Of a stretch of DNA of 64,000 nt, positions 1-7,803 are shown piece after piece. Within the stretch, counting starts at the first letter, position 1. Each line of letters opens with the position of its first letter. The notes beneath the pieces were generated by a model, which was not told where the DNA came from, searched no databases, and worked only from the letters and a program-made list of their open reading frames with translations. This stretch comes from CAIWHR01 sp963846855 (GTDB lineage Bacteria > Pseudomonadota > Gammaproteobacteria > Burkholderiales > Casimicrobiaceae), in contig CAWJXK010000008.1 of the NCBI GenBank assembly GCA_963846855.1, positions 620,001-684,000 of the forward strand. The letters run 5' to 3'. The position numbers were made by a program, and so were the translations under genes.

Positions 1-31
1 AGCCGCGCCTGCTTCGACGCAACAGACCCCT

Positions 32-73
32 TTGACCTCCGTCAAACTTCGCGGGAATACGCACCATTAGTAT
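32..73 (+). promoter_or_regulatory. FNR-dependent promoter of the cbb3 oxidase operon
   Basis: TTGACCTCCGTCAA at 32-45 is a near-perfect FNR/ANR palindrome (TTGAN6TCAA class). A -10-like hexamer TAGTAT lies at 68-73, which would place transcription start near 80. The box centre (38.5) is then about 41.5 bases upstream, the classic position of FNR class II activation. The first gene starts at 220, leaving a leader of about 140 bases. An FNR gene lies 6 kb downstream. The box is seen directly; the start point is inferred. Confidence 0.75.
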
Positions 74-219
74 CGCGCGTTTGGTGAAATAGCGGTGTCG
101 GGTCGAATCGATGCGCAGCGCGGCGACGTCAAGCCGCGGGCGCAGCCGGATCGTCGCGCGGCGGGCGCAGCAGGCAACGCCTGCACCAACGATATGCAGA
201 AAACGCGGGGGCAGATGTA

Positions 220-1659
220 ATGAGTGCGGCGAGCGCGGCGACGTTCAACTACAAGGTGGTGCGCCAGTTTGCGATCATGACGGTCGTCTGGGGCATCGTG
301 GGAATGCTGGTCGGCGTCATCATCGCCGCACAGCTGCTCTGGCCCGAGCTCAACTTCGACATTCCCTGGCTCTCCTACGGCCGCCTGCGGCCACTGCACA
401 CCAATGCGGTGATCTTCGCGTTCGGTGGCTGCGCGCTGTTCTCGACGTCGTATTACGTCGTCCAGCGCACCTGCCAGGTGCGGCTCTTTTCCGATCGGCT
501 CGCGGCGTTCACGTTCTGGGGCTGGCAGCTCGTCATCGTGCTGGCCGCGGTCACGCTGCCGCTCGGCTGGACGACCAGCAAGGAATACGCCGAGCTCGAA
601 TGGCCGATCGACATACTGATCACCGTCGTCTGGGTTGCTTACGCCGTCGTGTTCTTCGGCACCATCGTGCTGCGCAAGACGCCGCACATCTACGTCGCGA
701 ACTGGTTCTACGCCGCGTATATCCTGACCATCGCGGTGCTGCACATCGTCAACAGTGCCGAGATGCCCGTCTCGTTCCTGCCGATGAAGTCGTACTCGGC
801 ATACGCTGGCGCGCAGGACGCGATGATCCAGTGGTGGTACGGGCACAACGCGGTCGGCTTCTTCCTGACCGCGGGCTTCCTCGGGATCATGTATTACTTC
901 GTGCCGAAGCAGGCGGGACGGCCGATCTATTCGTACCGGCTGTCGGTGGTCCACTTCTGGGCACTGATCTTCACCTACATGTGGGCGGGTCCGCACCACC
1001 TGCACTACACGGCGCTGCCGGACTGGACGCAGTCGCTGGGAATGGTCTTTTCCCTGATCCTCCTGGCACCGTCGTGGGGCGGCATGATCAACGGGATGAT
1101 GACGCTGTCGGGCGCGTGGCACAAGCTGCGCGACGACCCGATCCTCAAGTTCATGATCGTGTCGCTGTCGTTCTACGGGATGAGCACGTTCGAGGGTCCG
1201 ATGATGTCGATCAAGACCGTCAACGCGCTGTCGCACTACACCGACTGGACGATCGGCCACGTGCACTCGGGCGCGCTAGGCTGGGTGGCGTTCATCTCGA
1301 TCGGCGCGATGTACTACCTGATCCCGCGCATGTTCGGCAAGGCCGAGATGTGGTCGGTAAGGCTCATCACCGTGCACTTCTGGATCGCCACGATCGGCGT
1401 CGTGCTCTACATCGCCGCGATGTGGATCGCCGGCGTGATGCAGGGGCTCATGTGGCGCGCGGTCAATGCCGACGGCACGCTGACCTACGCGTTCGTCGAG
1501 AGCGTGAAGGCGACGTACCCGTTCTACGCGATCCGGCTGGTCGGCGGAGTCCTCTTCCTCGCCGGGATGCTGATCATGGCCTGGAACGTCATTCGGACGG
1601 TCAGCGGCAGCAGGGCCGTCGACGCGGCGATCCCGGTGCTCATGCCGGCGCACGCGTAA
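220..1659 (+). CDS. ccoN: cbb3-type cytochrome c oxidase subunit I (CcoN)
   Basis: Catalytic subunit of the high-affinity cbb3 oxidase. It holds haem b and the haem b3-CuB centre that reduces oxygen and pumps protons across the inner membrane. The 479-residue protein has about twelve hydrophobic segments and the expected histidine-rich stretches: LHTNAV near residue 60, WWYGHNAV near 210, and GPHHLHYTALPDW near 260. Length and order of motifs match CcoN and not the aa3 family. It opens the ccoNOQP operon; ccoO follows after 10 bases. The ATG at 220 follows a purine-poor region, so the ribosome site is weak. Control by FNR through the box at 32-45 is very likely. The ccoS and ccoI maturation genes are not in the window and may lie to the left. 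Confidence 0.96.
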   Translation: MSAASAATFNYKVVRQFAIMTVVWGIVGMLVGVIIAAQLLWPELNFDIPWLSYGRLRPLHTNAVIFAFGGCALFSTSYYVVQRTCQVRLFSDRLAAFTFWGWQLVIVLAAVTLPLGWTTSKEYAELEWPIDILITVVWVAYAVVFFGTIVLRKTPHIYVANWFYAAYILTIAVLHIVNSAEMPVSFLPMKSYSAYAGAQDAMIQWWYGHNAVGFFLTAGFLGIMYYFVPKQAGRPIYSYRLSVVHFWALIFTYMWAGPHHLHYTALPDWTQSLGMVFSLILLAPSWGGMINGMMTLSGAWHKLRDDPILKFMIVSLSFYGMSTFEGPMMSIKTVNALSHYTDWTIGHVHSGALGWVAFISIGAMYYLIPRMFGKAEMWSVRLITVHFWIATIGVVLYIAAMWIAGVMQGLMWRAVNADGTLTYAFVESVKATYPFYAIRLVGGVLFLAGMLIMAWNVIRTVSGSRAVDAAIPVLMPAHA

Positions 1660-1669
1660 GGGGCGCACG

Positions 1670-2284
1670 ATGAAGCTCAACCAGGAATTCCTCGAGAAGA
1701 ACATCGGCTGGATGATCGTGGGCATCGTCCTGCTCATCAGTTTCGGCGGCCTCGTCGAGATCGTGCCGCTGTATTTTCAGAAATCGACGACGGAGCCGGT
1801 CGCGGGCGTCAACCCCTACACGGCGCTGCAGCTCGCCGGCCGCGACATCTATCAGCGCGAGGGCTGCTACAACTGCCACTCGCAGATGATCCGGCCGTTC
1901 CGCGCCGAGACCGAGCGCTACGGCCCTTACTCGGTCGCCGGCGAGTTCGTCTACGATCATCCGTTCCAGTGGGGCAGCAAGCGCACCGGCCCCGATCTCG
2001 CCCGCGTCGGCGGCCGCTACTCCGACGACTGGCACCGCGTGCACCTCGACAATCCGCGCGACGTCGTGCCCGAGTCGAACATGCCGGGTTACCCGTGGCT
2101 CGCGAAGAACAGCGCGGACTCGGACGGCATCCAGGCGCGCATGGTGGCGCTGCGCCGGGTCGGCGTCCCGTATTCCGACAAGGACATCGCCGAGGGCCCG
2201 GCCGGGCTCAAGGGCAAGACCGAGCAGGACGCGCTGATCGCGTACCTGCAGAATCTCGGCCTCGCGATGAAGAACGCGAGGTAG
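1670..2284 (+). CDS. ccoO: cbb3-type cytochrome c oxidase subunit II (CcoO)
   Basis: Monohaem c-type cytochrome subunit of the cbb3 oxidase, passing electrons to CcoN. The 204-residue protein has one N-terminal membrane anchor (about residues 13-35) and one CYNCH haem-binding site (Cys66, Cys69, His70) followed by SQMIRP, the usual CcoO signature; methionine ligands are expected further downstream. It lies 10 bases after ccoN and 3 bases before ccoQ, so the four genes are clearly one transcript. Length is normal for the family and nothing is missing. Confidence 0.96.
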   Translation: MKLNQEFLEKNIGWMIVGIVLLISFGGLVEIVPLYFQKSTTEPVAGVNPYTALQLAGRDIYQREGCYNCHSQMIRPFRAETERYGPYSVAGEFVYDHPFQWGSKRTGPDLARVGGRYSDDWHRVHLDNPRDVVPESNMPGYPWLAKNSADSDGIQARMVALRRVGVPYSDKDIAEGPAGLKGKTEQDALIAYLQNLGLAMKNAR

Positions 2285-2287
2285 GCG

Positions 2288-2482
2288 ATGAGCCTGTTCA
2301 TCTTCCTCAGCAGTGCGGCCACGGTGATCTCGTTCGCCGTGTTCATCGGCATCGCGCTGTGGGCGTACAGCAAGCGCCGCCGCCCGGCATTCGACGAGGC
2401 GGCCAACGCGCCGTTCGCATTGCCTGACGAGACCATCGCGGGCGAGCAGATCGCGCCCCAACGCGCGGAGCGTCGTTCATGA
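2288..2482 (+). CDS. ccoQ: cbb3-type cytochrome oxidase subunit CcoQ/FixQ
   Basis: Small 64-residue single-membrane-span protein in the ccoQ position. It has an N-terminal hydrophobic segment of about 22 residues, followed by the basic SKRRRPAFDEAA motif and an acidic tail, the typical layout of CcoQ/FixQ. In studied bacteria CcoQ stabilises the oxidase complex, especially toward oxygen. Its end overlaps the ccoP start by 4 bases (ATGA), which suggests translational coupling. Recognition rests on position and the conserved basic motif after the membrane span. Confidence 0.9.
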   Translation: MSLFIFLSSAATVISFAVFIGIALWAYSKRRRPAFDEAANAPFALPDETIAGEQIAPQRAERRS

Positions 2483-3444
2483 ATCAATTCACGTCGGATT
2501 TCTGGAGCTGGTACATCATCGTCCTGACCCTCGGGTCGATCGCATTCTGCGCGTTCATCCTCTGGAAGATGAGCAAGGCGCAGGTCGTGGCGGGCTCGCC
2601 GCCGACGGTGGCGTCCGGCGAAAAGCAGGTCGAGCTCCATGGCCACACGTGGGACGGCGACCTTGCCGAATACAACAATCCATTGCCACGCTGGTGGATG
2701 TGGCTCTTCTGGATCACCATCGTTTTTTCGCTCATCTACCTGGTGTTCTATCCGGGGCTCGGCAATTTCGCCGGTGTCCTGAAATGGACATCGACCGGCG
2801 CCTATGCGACCGAGACCGCCGACGCCGACGCACGGCTGAAGCCGCTCTACGACAAGTACCTGGCGATGGGCCTGCCCGCGATCGCGGAGGACTCGCAGGG
2901 TCGCGCGATGGGCCAGCGGATCTTCCTCAACAATTGCGCGCCATGTCACGGATCGGACGCGGGCGGCGCCCCGGGATTTCCGAGCCTCCGCGATGCCGAT
3001 TGGCTCTACGGCGGCGCGCCCGAGCAGATCGTTCAGTCGATCACCAACGGTCGGATGGGCGTCATGCCGGCGCTGGGGGCGACGATGGGCGCCGAGGGCG
3101 TGAAGGACGTCGCCGCGTATGTCCGCTCGCTTTCCGGACTCTCCAGCGACAAGCTGAAGGCGCAGCTCGGCAAGCCGATCTTCGAGCAGACGTGCGCCGC
3201 GTGCCACGGCGCGGATGGAAAGGGAAATCAGCTTGTCGGCGCACCGAACCTGACCGACAGCGCTTGGCTCTACGGCAGCTCCGAAGCGACGATCGCCTAC
3301 GGCATCAACAACGGCCGTCACCTCAATGTGAATCCCGAGCACACGCCGATGCCATCGTTCAGGAGCGTGCTCGGACCGGCGCGGATCAATCTCGTCGGCG
3401 CGTACGTCTGGAGCCTCTCCAACAAGACGCCGGCCGGAAACTAA
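2479..3444 (+). CDS. ccoP: cbb3-type cytochrome c oxidase subunit III (CcoP)
   Basis: Dihaem c-type cytochrome subunit that takes electrons from soluble cytochrome c. The 321-residue protein has two N-terminal membrane segments (about residues 10-30 and 72-92), the PLPRWW motif before the second span, and two periplasmic cytochrome c domains with CAPCH and CAACH haem sites. Both domains are complete. It overlaps ccoQ by 4 bases. A gap of about 125 bases separates it from ccoG, so ccoG may have its own promoter or follow by read-through. Confidence 0.96.
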   Translation: MNQFTSDFWSWYIIVLTLGSIAFCAFILWKMSKAQVVAGSPPTVASGEKQVELHGHTWDGDLAEYNNPLPRWWMWLFWITIVFSLIYLVFYPGLGNFAGVLKWTSTGAYATETADADARLKPLYDKYLAMGLPAIAEDSQGRAMGQRIFLNNCAPCHGSDAGGAPGFPSLRDADWLYGGAPEQIVQSITNGRMGVMPALGATMGAEGVKDVAAYVRSLSGLSSDKLKAQLGKPIFEQTCAACHGADGKGNQLVGAPNLTDSAWLYGSSEATIAYGINNGRHLNVNPEHTPMPSFRSVLGPARINLVGAYVWSLSNKTPAGN

Positions 3445-3569
3445 GCGAATTTCGGTGTCGGCGCGGGGGCACTCCCGCGGCGGCGGCGCAGCTTCAGGCA
3501 GGGTGCCCGAGCAACAGCGCGACGGCGCCCTTTTTTTCGAATGCAGCAATCGAAGCCGATGATCGAAGG

Positions 3570-5069
3570 ATGAACGCAAACGACAGGATCATCCCCCTCG
3601 TGCCCGCAGCCGCTCCGGCGGCGGCGACGGAGGAGATCGCGCTCTACGAAGTGCGGCGCAAGATCTATCCGCGCGCCGTGTCGGGAGCCTTCGCGCGATG
3701 GCGGTGGGCGATCGTGATCGCGACGCAGGTCCTCTACTATGGGCTGCCGTGGCTGCACTGGAACGGCCGGCAGGCGGTGCTCCTCGACATCGCGGCACGC
3801 AAGTTCTACATCTTCGGCCTCGCGCTCTGGCCGCAGGACGTCATCTATCTCGCGATCCTGCTGATCCTGGCGGCGTACTCGCTGTTCCTGTTTACCGCGA
3901 TCGCGGGTCGCCTGTGGTGCGGCTATGCGTGCCCTCAGACCGTCTATACCGAGATCTTCCTCTGGATCGAGCGCAAGATCGAAGGCGACCGGGCCGCGCG
4001 CATCCGCCTCGACGGAAAGGCGTTTTCGCTGGAGAAGTTCGTCGTCAAGGCGCTGAAGCACACGGCGTGGTTCGCTGTGGCGCTGTGGACGGGCTACACG
4101 TTCGTCGGCTACTTCACGCCTATCCAGGATCTCGGCGTCCGCGCGATCACCTGGCGGCTCGGGCCGTGGGAGGGGTTCTGGGTGCTGTTCTACGGCTTCG
4201 CGACCTACGGCAACGCCGGCTTCATGCGCGAGCAGGTGTGCAAGTACATGTGCCCGTACGCGCGATTCCAGTCGGTGATGTTCGACAAGGACACACTCGT
4301 CATCGCCTATGACGCGGCGCGTGGCGAGCCGCGCGGACCGCGCAGCCGCAAGGCTGACGTCAAGGCCCACGGACTCGGCGCGTGCGTCGACTGTGGCATC
4401 TGCGTGCAGGTGTGCCCGACCGGCATCGACATCCGCAAGGGGCTGCAATACGAATGCATCGGCTGCGCCGCGTGCATCGACGGCTGCGACCAGGTGATGG
4501 ACAACATGGGGTATCCGCGGGGACTGATCCGCTACGCGTCGGAAAACGGGCTCGCCAAGGGCTACGATCTGAAGTCGATGGTCCGGCATGTGTTCCGGGC
4601 ACGAACGCTGATCTACACCGGCCTCCTCGTCGTAATCACCGCGGTCGCCGGCGTGTCGCTCGCGCTCAAGAACCCGCTCAAGGTCGACGTGATTCGCGAC
4701 CGCGGCGCGCTCGCGCGCGAGGCGTCGCCGGGCGTGATCGAGAATGTCTACCGGCTGCAGATCATGAATACGGCGGAGCAGGCGCACCGGTTCACGATCT
4801 CGGCCGACGGACTGCCGGGACTCAGGGTCGTCGGCGTCGACCAGCCGGTCGAGGTCGCCGGCGCGTCGACGCAGCTCGTCCCGCTGCGGCTTCAGGCGGC
4901 CGCCGGCGAGGACGACGAGCACGAAGATGCGCAGGAGAACGGGCGAGGCGCACGCGCGGGCGGGCATGACGCGGAGCGGCGCTCGCGCAAGATCGAACTC
5001 GTCATCCAGGCGCAGGACGATCCGGCGTTGCTGCGCCGGGAGAAATCGACGTTCCTTTTCCCGAGGTGA
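3570..5069 (+). CDS. ccoG: cytochrome c oxidase accessory protein CcoG (FixG/RdxA)
   Basis: Membrane-bound ferredoxin-like protein needed to assemble cbb3 oxidase, thought to reduce copper during maturation. The 499-residue product has several hydrophobic segments, a GYACPQTVYTEIF motif, two [4Fe-4S] cysteine clusters (CVDCGICVQVC and CIGCAACIDGC) and a C-terminal Ig-like FixG domain ending in EKSTFLFPR. The ATG at 3570 (MNANDRI) is chosen because upstream in-frame sequence runs back into ccoP. Oddity: between about residues 450 and 475 there is a strongly charged stretch (EDDEHEDAQENGRG and following basic residues) inside the FixG domain, which I do not recall from common family members. 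Its stop overlaps the fixH region. Confidence 0.94.
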   Translation: MNANDRIIPLVPAAAPAAATEEIALYEVRRKIYPRAVSGAFARWRWAIVIATQVLYYGLPWLHWNGRQAVLLDIAARKFYIFGLALWPQDVIYLAILLILAAYSLFLFTAIAGRLWCGYACPQTVYTEIFLWIERKIEGDRAARIRLDGKAFSLEKFVVKALKHTAWFAVALWTGYTFVGYFTPIQDLGVRAITWRLGPWEGFWVLFYGFATYGNAGFMREQVCKYMCPYARFQSVMFDKDTLVIAYDAARGEPRGPRSRKADVKAHGLGACVDCGICVQVCPTGIDIRKGLQYECIGCAACIDGCDQVMDNMGYPRGLIRYASENGLAKGYDLKSMVRHVFRARTLIYTGLLVVITAVAGVSLALKNPLKVDVIRDRGALAREASPGVIENVYRLQIMNTAEQAHRFTISADGLPGLRVVGVDQPVEVAGASTQLVPLRLQAAAGEDDEHEDAQENGRGARAGGHDAERRSRKIELVIQAQDDPALLRREKSTFLFPR

Positions 5070-5071
5070 GC

Positions 5072-5605
5072 ATGAGCCACGCAACCCTCCTGCGTTCGAG
5101 CGCCGTGCCGCCGCCGCGCTGGTACCGCCAGCGTTGGCCATGGCTGCTGATCGCGGGGCCCGCGCTCGTCGTCGTCGCCGCGTTCTTCACGCTGTGGCTC
5201 GCGGTGTCGTCGGACGACGGCGTCATCGCCGACGACTATTACAAGCGCGGCCTGCTCATCAACAAGGAGCTCATGCGCACGCAGCGCGCCGAGGCAATGG
5301 GCTTGATGGCCGTACTGCGCGTCGCCCCCAGCGGCGCGGTGCGTCTCGAGCTTGCGGTCGGCACCGACACTGCGGCGTTGCCCGACGCGGTGACGCTGAA
5401 GCTCGTGCACCCGACACGCGCTGGGCAGGACCGCCAGGTGACGCTGGTCCATGGGCCAGGCAACGCCTATCTCGGCGACCTCGAGACCTATCCGCAGGGA
5501 CGCTGGCTCGTCTCGGTTGAAACGCCGGAATGGCGGCTGCCGGCGACCGAGGTCTCGGGCGGGCTCGCCGAGGCGACGCTCGCGGCCGGGCACACGGCGA
5601 ACTGA
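5072..5605 (+). CDS. ccoH: FixH/CcoH family protein
   Basis: Single-span membrane protein of the FixH family, which helps mature or stabilise cbb3 oxidase. The N-terminal anchor (WPWLLIAGPALVVVAAFF) is followed by DDGVIADDYYKRGLLIN, the diagnostic FixH motif, and a periplasmic beta-rich domain. I prefer the ATG at 5072 because GAGG at 5063-5066 sits five bases upstream; a GTG at 5066 in the same frame would add two residues and overlap the ccoG stop. The gene immediately follows ccoG, as in many betaproteobacteria. Confidence 0.88.
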   Translation: MSHATLLRSSAVPPPRWYRQRWPWLLIAGPALVVVAAFFTLWLAVSSDDGVIADDYYKRGLLINKELMRTQRAEAMGLMAVLRVAPSGAVRLELAVGTDTAALPDAVTLKLVHPTRAGQDRQVTLVHGPGNAYLGDLETYPQGRWLVSVETPEWRLPATEVSGGLAEATLAAGHTAN

Positions 5606-5644
5606 CACGAAATCGGAACGCGCACGCGCGCCGGGGAGCAAACG

Positions 5645-5986
5645 ATGCAGGCAACGGGCAATTTCGCGCAGCGGATCATGTGGGTGATCTGGCCGGCCTT
5701 CCTGATCGCGGGGGCCGGGACGGCGATCTTCTTCACGATGATCGATCCCAGCGACCTCACGCTCTTCGGCCAGCCGGCGGAGCTCTCACGCCAGGCGGTC
5801 TACACGGTCGGGTTCTTCGGCTTCTGGGCGCTCGGCATCGCGTCCTCGGCGCTGACGGTCTTCCTCGAGCGCTCGCCCTGGGAGGTGAACCGCTGCCCGA
5901 TGGTGCCGGAGGATCGGCCCGAGGGATGCCCGAAGCGGGACGACGCGGGGGCGTGCTGCGCTCCCGGCGACGTCGCGTCGAGGTGA
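5645..5986 (+). CDS. small membrane protein of the cco cluster
   Basis: A 113-residue protein with two clear membrane segments (about residues 10-30 and 46-66) and a hydrophilic cysteine-containing tail (NRCPMV, EGCPKRDDAGACCAPGD). I do not know a function. It lies 40 bases downstream of the FixH gene in the same direction and ahead of fnr, so it is probably co-expressed with the oxidase assembly genes. The four tail cysteines could bind a metal such as copper, which is inference only. GGGGAGC at 5632-5638 provides a ribosome site. Confidence 0.75.
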   Translation: MQATGNFAQRIMWVIWPAFLIAGAGTAIFFTMIDPSDLTLFGQPAELSRQAVYTVGFFGFWALGIASSALTVFLERSPWEVNRCPMVPEDRPEGCPKRDDAGACCAPGDVASR

Positions 5987-6024
5987 TCCGGCGAAACTGC
6001 GATGCCGCCGCGTGCGGCGGCCAA

Positions 6025-6828
6025 TCAGGCGCGCTGGCCGATGAGGCGCTTCAGGGCCATCGGGTCGAGCAGCTTGACCGCGCGCCCCTGCACCTGGATC
6101 AGGCCCTCTTCCTGGAAGCGCGAGAAGAGCCGGCTCACCGTTTCGAGCTTGAGCCCGAGGTAGCTGCCGATCTCCTCGCGCGTCATGCGCAGCACGAATT
6201 CGGTCGACGAGTAGCCGCGCAGCCGGTAACGGTCGGCGAGGTTGAGGAGGAAGACCGCGAGCCGCTCCTCGGCCCGCATGCTGCCGAGCAGCAGCATGAT
6301 GTTCTGGTCGCGCGAGATTTCCTTCGACAGCAGCTGGTAGAGATTGCGCTGCAGCGCGCCGACGCTCTGCGCGAGATGCTCGAGCCGGTCGAACGGGAGC
6401 ACGCAGACTTCGGTGTCCTCGAGTGCCAGCGCCTGGCAGCCGTGGCGGTCCGTGCCGAGGCCGTCCAGCCCGACGATATCGCCCAGCATGTGATAGCCCG
6501 ACACCTGCTCGCGTCCGTCTTCGGCGAGCACGGTCGTCTTGAGCGAGCCCAGGCGAATTGCGTATAGCGAGCTGAACGGCTCGCCCGCGCGGTAGAGGCT
6601 GTCGCCCTTCTTGAGCTTGATCCGATGATTGACCAGCGCATCGACCTGTTTCAGGTCCTCCGGTTCAAGCCCGACCGGAAGGCAAAGCTCGCGCAGGCTG
6701 CAGGTGGAGCAATGCGCCTTGAGGTCACGGATCGAAATGACCGCGGCAGGCGCGCCGGCAGCTGCGGCGCGGCCGCTCGGCGCCGCCTGGAGCGCGTTCG
6801 TCGACAGCGGTTTCGCGGGCAGCGTCAT
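6025..6828 (-). CDS. fnr: FNR-type oxygen-sensing transcriptional regulator
   Basis: Global regulator of the CRP/FNR family that binds DNA as a dimer when its [4Fe-4S] cluster is intact, that is at low oxygen. The 267-residue protein has the N-terminal cluster cysteines Cys40, Cys43 and Cys49 in the same spacing as E. coli FNR (CX2CX5C) and the fourth ligand at Cys142 (EVCVLPF). A cyclic-nucleotide-like beta-roll is followed by a winged helix. The recognition helix contains ETVSRLFSRF, with the E..SR residues that read TTGAT half-sites. An extra cysteine (Cys131) is present. The N-terminus has an unusual Ala/Pro-rich extension. The gene is convergent to the cco cluster and divergent from the TauE gene, with an FNR box 32 bases ahead of its start. 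Confidence 0.94.
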   Translation of the reverse strand: MTLPAKPLSTNALQAAPSGRAAAAGAPAAVISIRDLKAHCSTCSLRELCLPVGLEPEDLKQVDALVNHRIKLKKGDSLYRAGEPFSSLYAIRLGSLKTTVLAEDGREQVSGYHMLGDIVGLDGLGTDRHGCQALALEDTEVCVLPFDRLEHLAQSVGALQRNLYQLLSKEISRDQNIMLLLGSMRAEERLAVFLLNLADRYRLRGYSSTEFVLRMTREEIGSYLGLKLETVSRLFSRFQEEGLIQVQGRAVKLLDPMALKRLIGQRA

Positions 6829-6859
6829 CGTTGGCGGGCAGGATTGGATTTAAGATGCA

Positions 6860-6873
6860 TTGACGTGCGTCAA
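6860..6873. promoter_or_regulatory. FNR box between fnr and the TauE/SafE gene
   Basis: TTGACGTGCGTCAA is the same palindrome class as the box ahead of ccoN. It lies 32 bases upstream of the fnr start and about 140 bases upstream of the divergent gene at 7011. A possible -10 for fnr (TTAAAT on the minus strand, near 6846-6851) would put the box between -35 and -10, which favours negative autoregulation. This regulatory direction is inferred. Confidence 0.65.
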
Positions 6874-7010
6874 ACCGACACAGTCTAGAACGAATCAGGC
6901 CTTTTGAACAGGATGCCCGCTTTTCCCCTTGTGTTTCATCGCGATGCGCCGTTCGTTCGAACGTCGCGACGCATCCGATCGCCAGGCAACTCGAGACTCG
7001 ATCTGCAACG

Positions 7011-7742
7011 ATGGCGCTCTCGGCACTGATCAGCGCGTGGCTCGCCGGCGCTCTCGGCGGCGCGCATTGTCTCGCGATGTGCGGCGGATTTCTCGCGGCG
7101 ATGTCGGGCGCCGCGCCACGAGCGGGCGTGAGCCCGCTGCTGCCGGCGCGTTCCCTCCTGTTGCGGCAGGTGCCCTACAACCTCGGGCGAATCGCCACCT
7201 ACACGCTGCTCGGCGCGGCCGTCGGCGCGGCGGGCGCGCTCACGATGGGCGCGTCGGCGGGATTGCCGGTGCAGCGTGCGCTCTACGTGACGGCGAATGT
7301 GTTTCTGCTGCTGCTGGCCTTCGCCATGGTCGGCCCGCGCCGCGCCTTCGCGCCGCTCGAGCGCGCCGGCGCCGCGATCTTCGGCCGCATCGTGCCGGCG
7401 ATTCGGCCGCTGCTCACGCACGACGCCGCGGGCGCCCGATTCGTCGTCGGCATGTTCTGGGGCCTCGTGCCGTGCGCGCTGGTGTACGGCGTCCTGCCGA
7501 TCGCGCTGTTCGCGGGCGGACCGGTCGAGGGCGCCGCCGTGATGCTCGCGTTCGGATTGGGCACACTGCCGAATCTCGTCGCCGTCGGCTGGCTGATGGC
7601 GCGCGCGAGGCGCTGGCTCGACGGCCCCGGCGTGCGCTACGCCGCCGCCGCGCTGCTCGCCGCGTTCGCGATGGTCGGCATATGGCGCGCGCTCACCGCG
7701 GCCGGCACACTGGCGCAGGGCCCGTTCTGCCTGACGCCGTGA
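7011..7742 (+). CDS. TauE/SafE-like membrane protein (sulfite exporter family, cco-linked type)
   Basis: A 243-residue integral membrane protein with about six spans. The opening LSALISAWLAGALGGAHCLAMCGGF, including a GxxHCxxMCGGF motif, marks the subgroup of TauE/SafE/UreH-type proteins commonly encoded beside cbb3 oxidase genes. The histidine and two cysteines in this motif suggest metal or thiol chemistry, and members are suspected to act in copper handling for oxidase assembly. That role is inference from neighbourhood. The gene is divergent from fnr across an FNR box, so it may respond to oxygen. Confidence 0.82.
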   Translation: MALSALISAWLAGALGGAHCLAMCGGFLAAMSGAAPRAGVSPLLPARSLLLRQVPYNLGRIATYTLLGAAVGAAGALTMGASAGLPVQRALYVTANVFLLLLAFAMVGPRRAFAPLERAGAAIFGRIVPAIRPLLTHDAAGARFVVGMFWGLVPCALVYGVLPIALFAGGPVEGAAVMLAFGLGTLPNLVAVGWLMARARRWLDGPGVRYAAAALLAAFAMVGIWRALTAAGTLAQGPFCLTP

Positions 7743-7803
7743 AGCGCGCGACGCGCATGTGCGATGCGTGCCCGCCCGCGCGCTCGCCGCAGGACCGGCG
7801 AGC

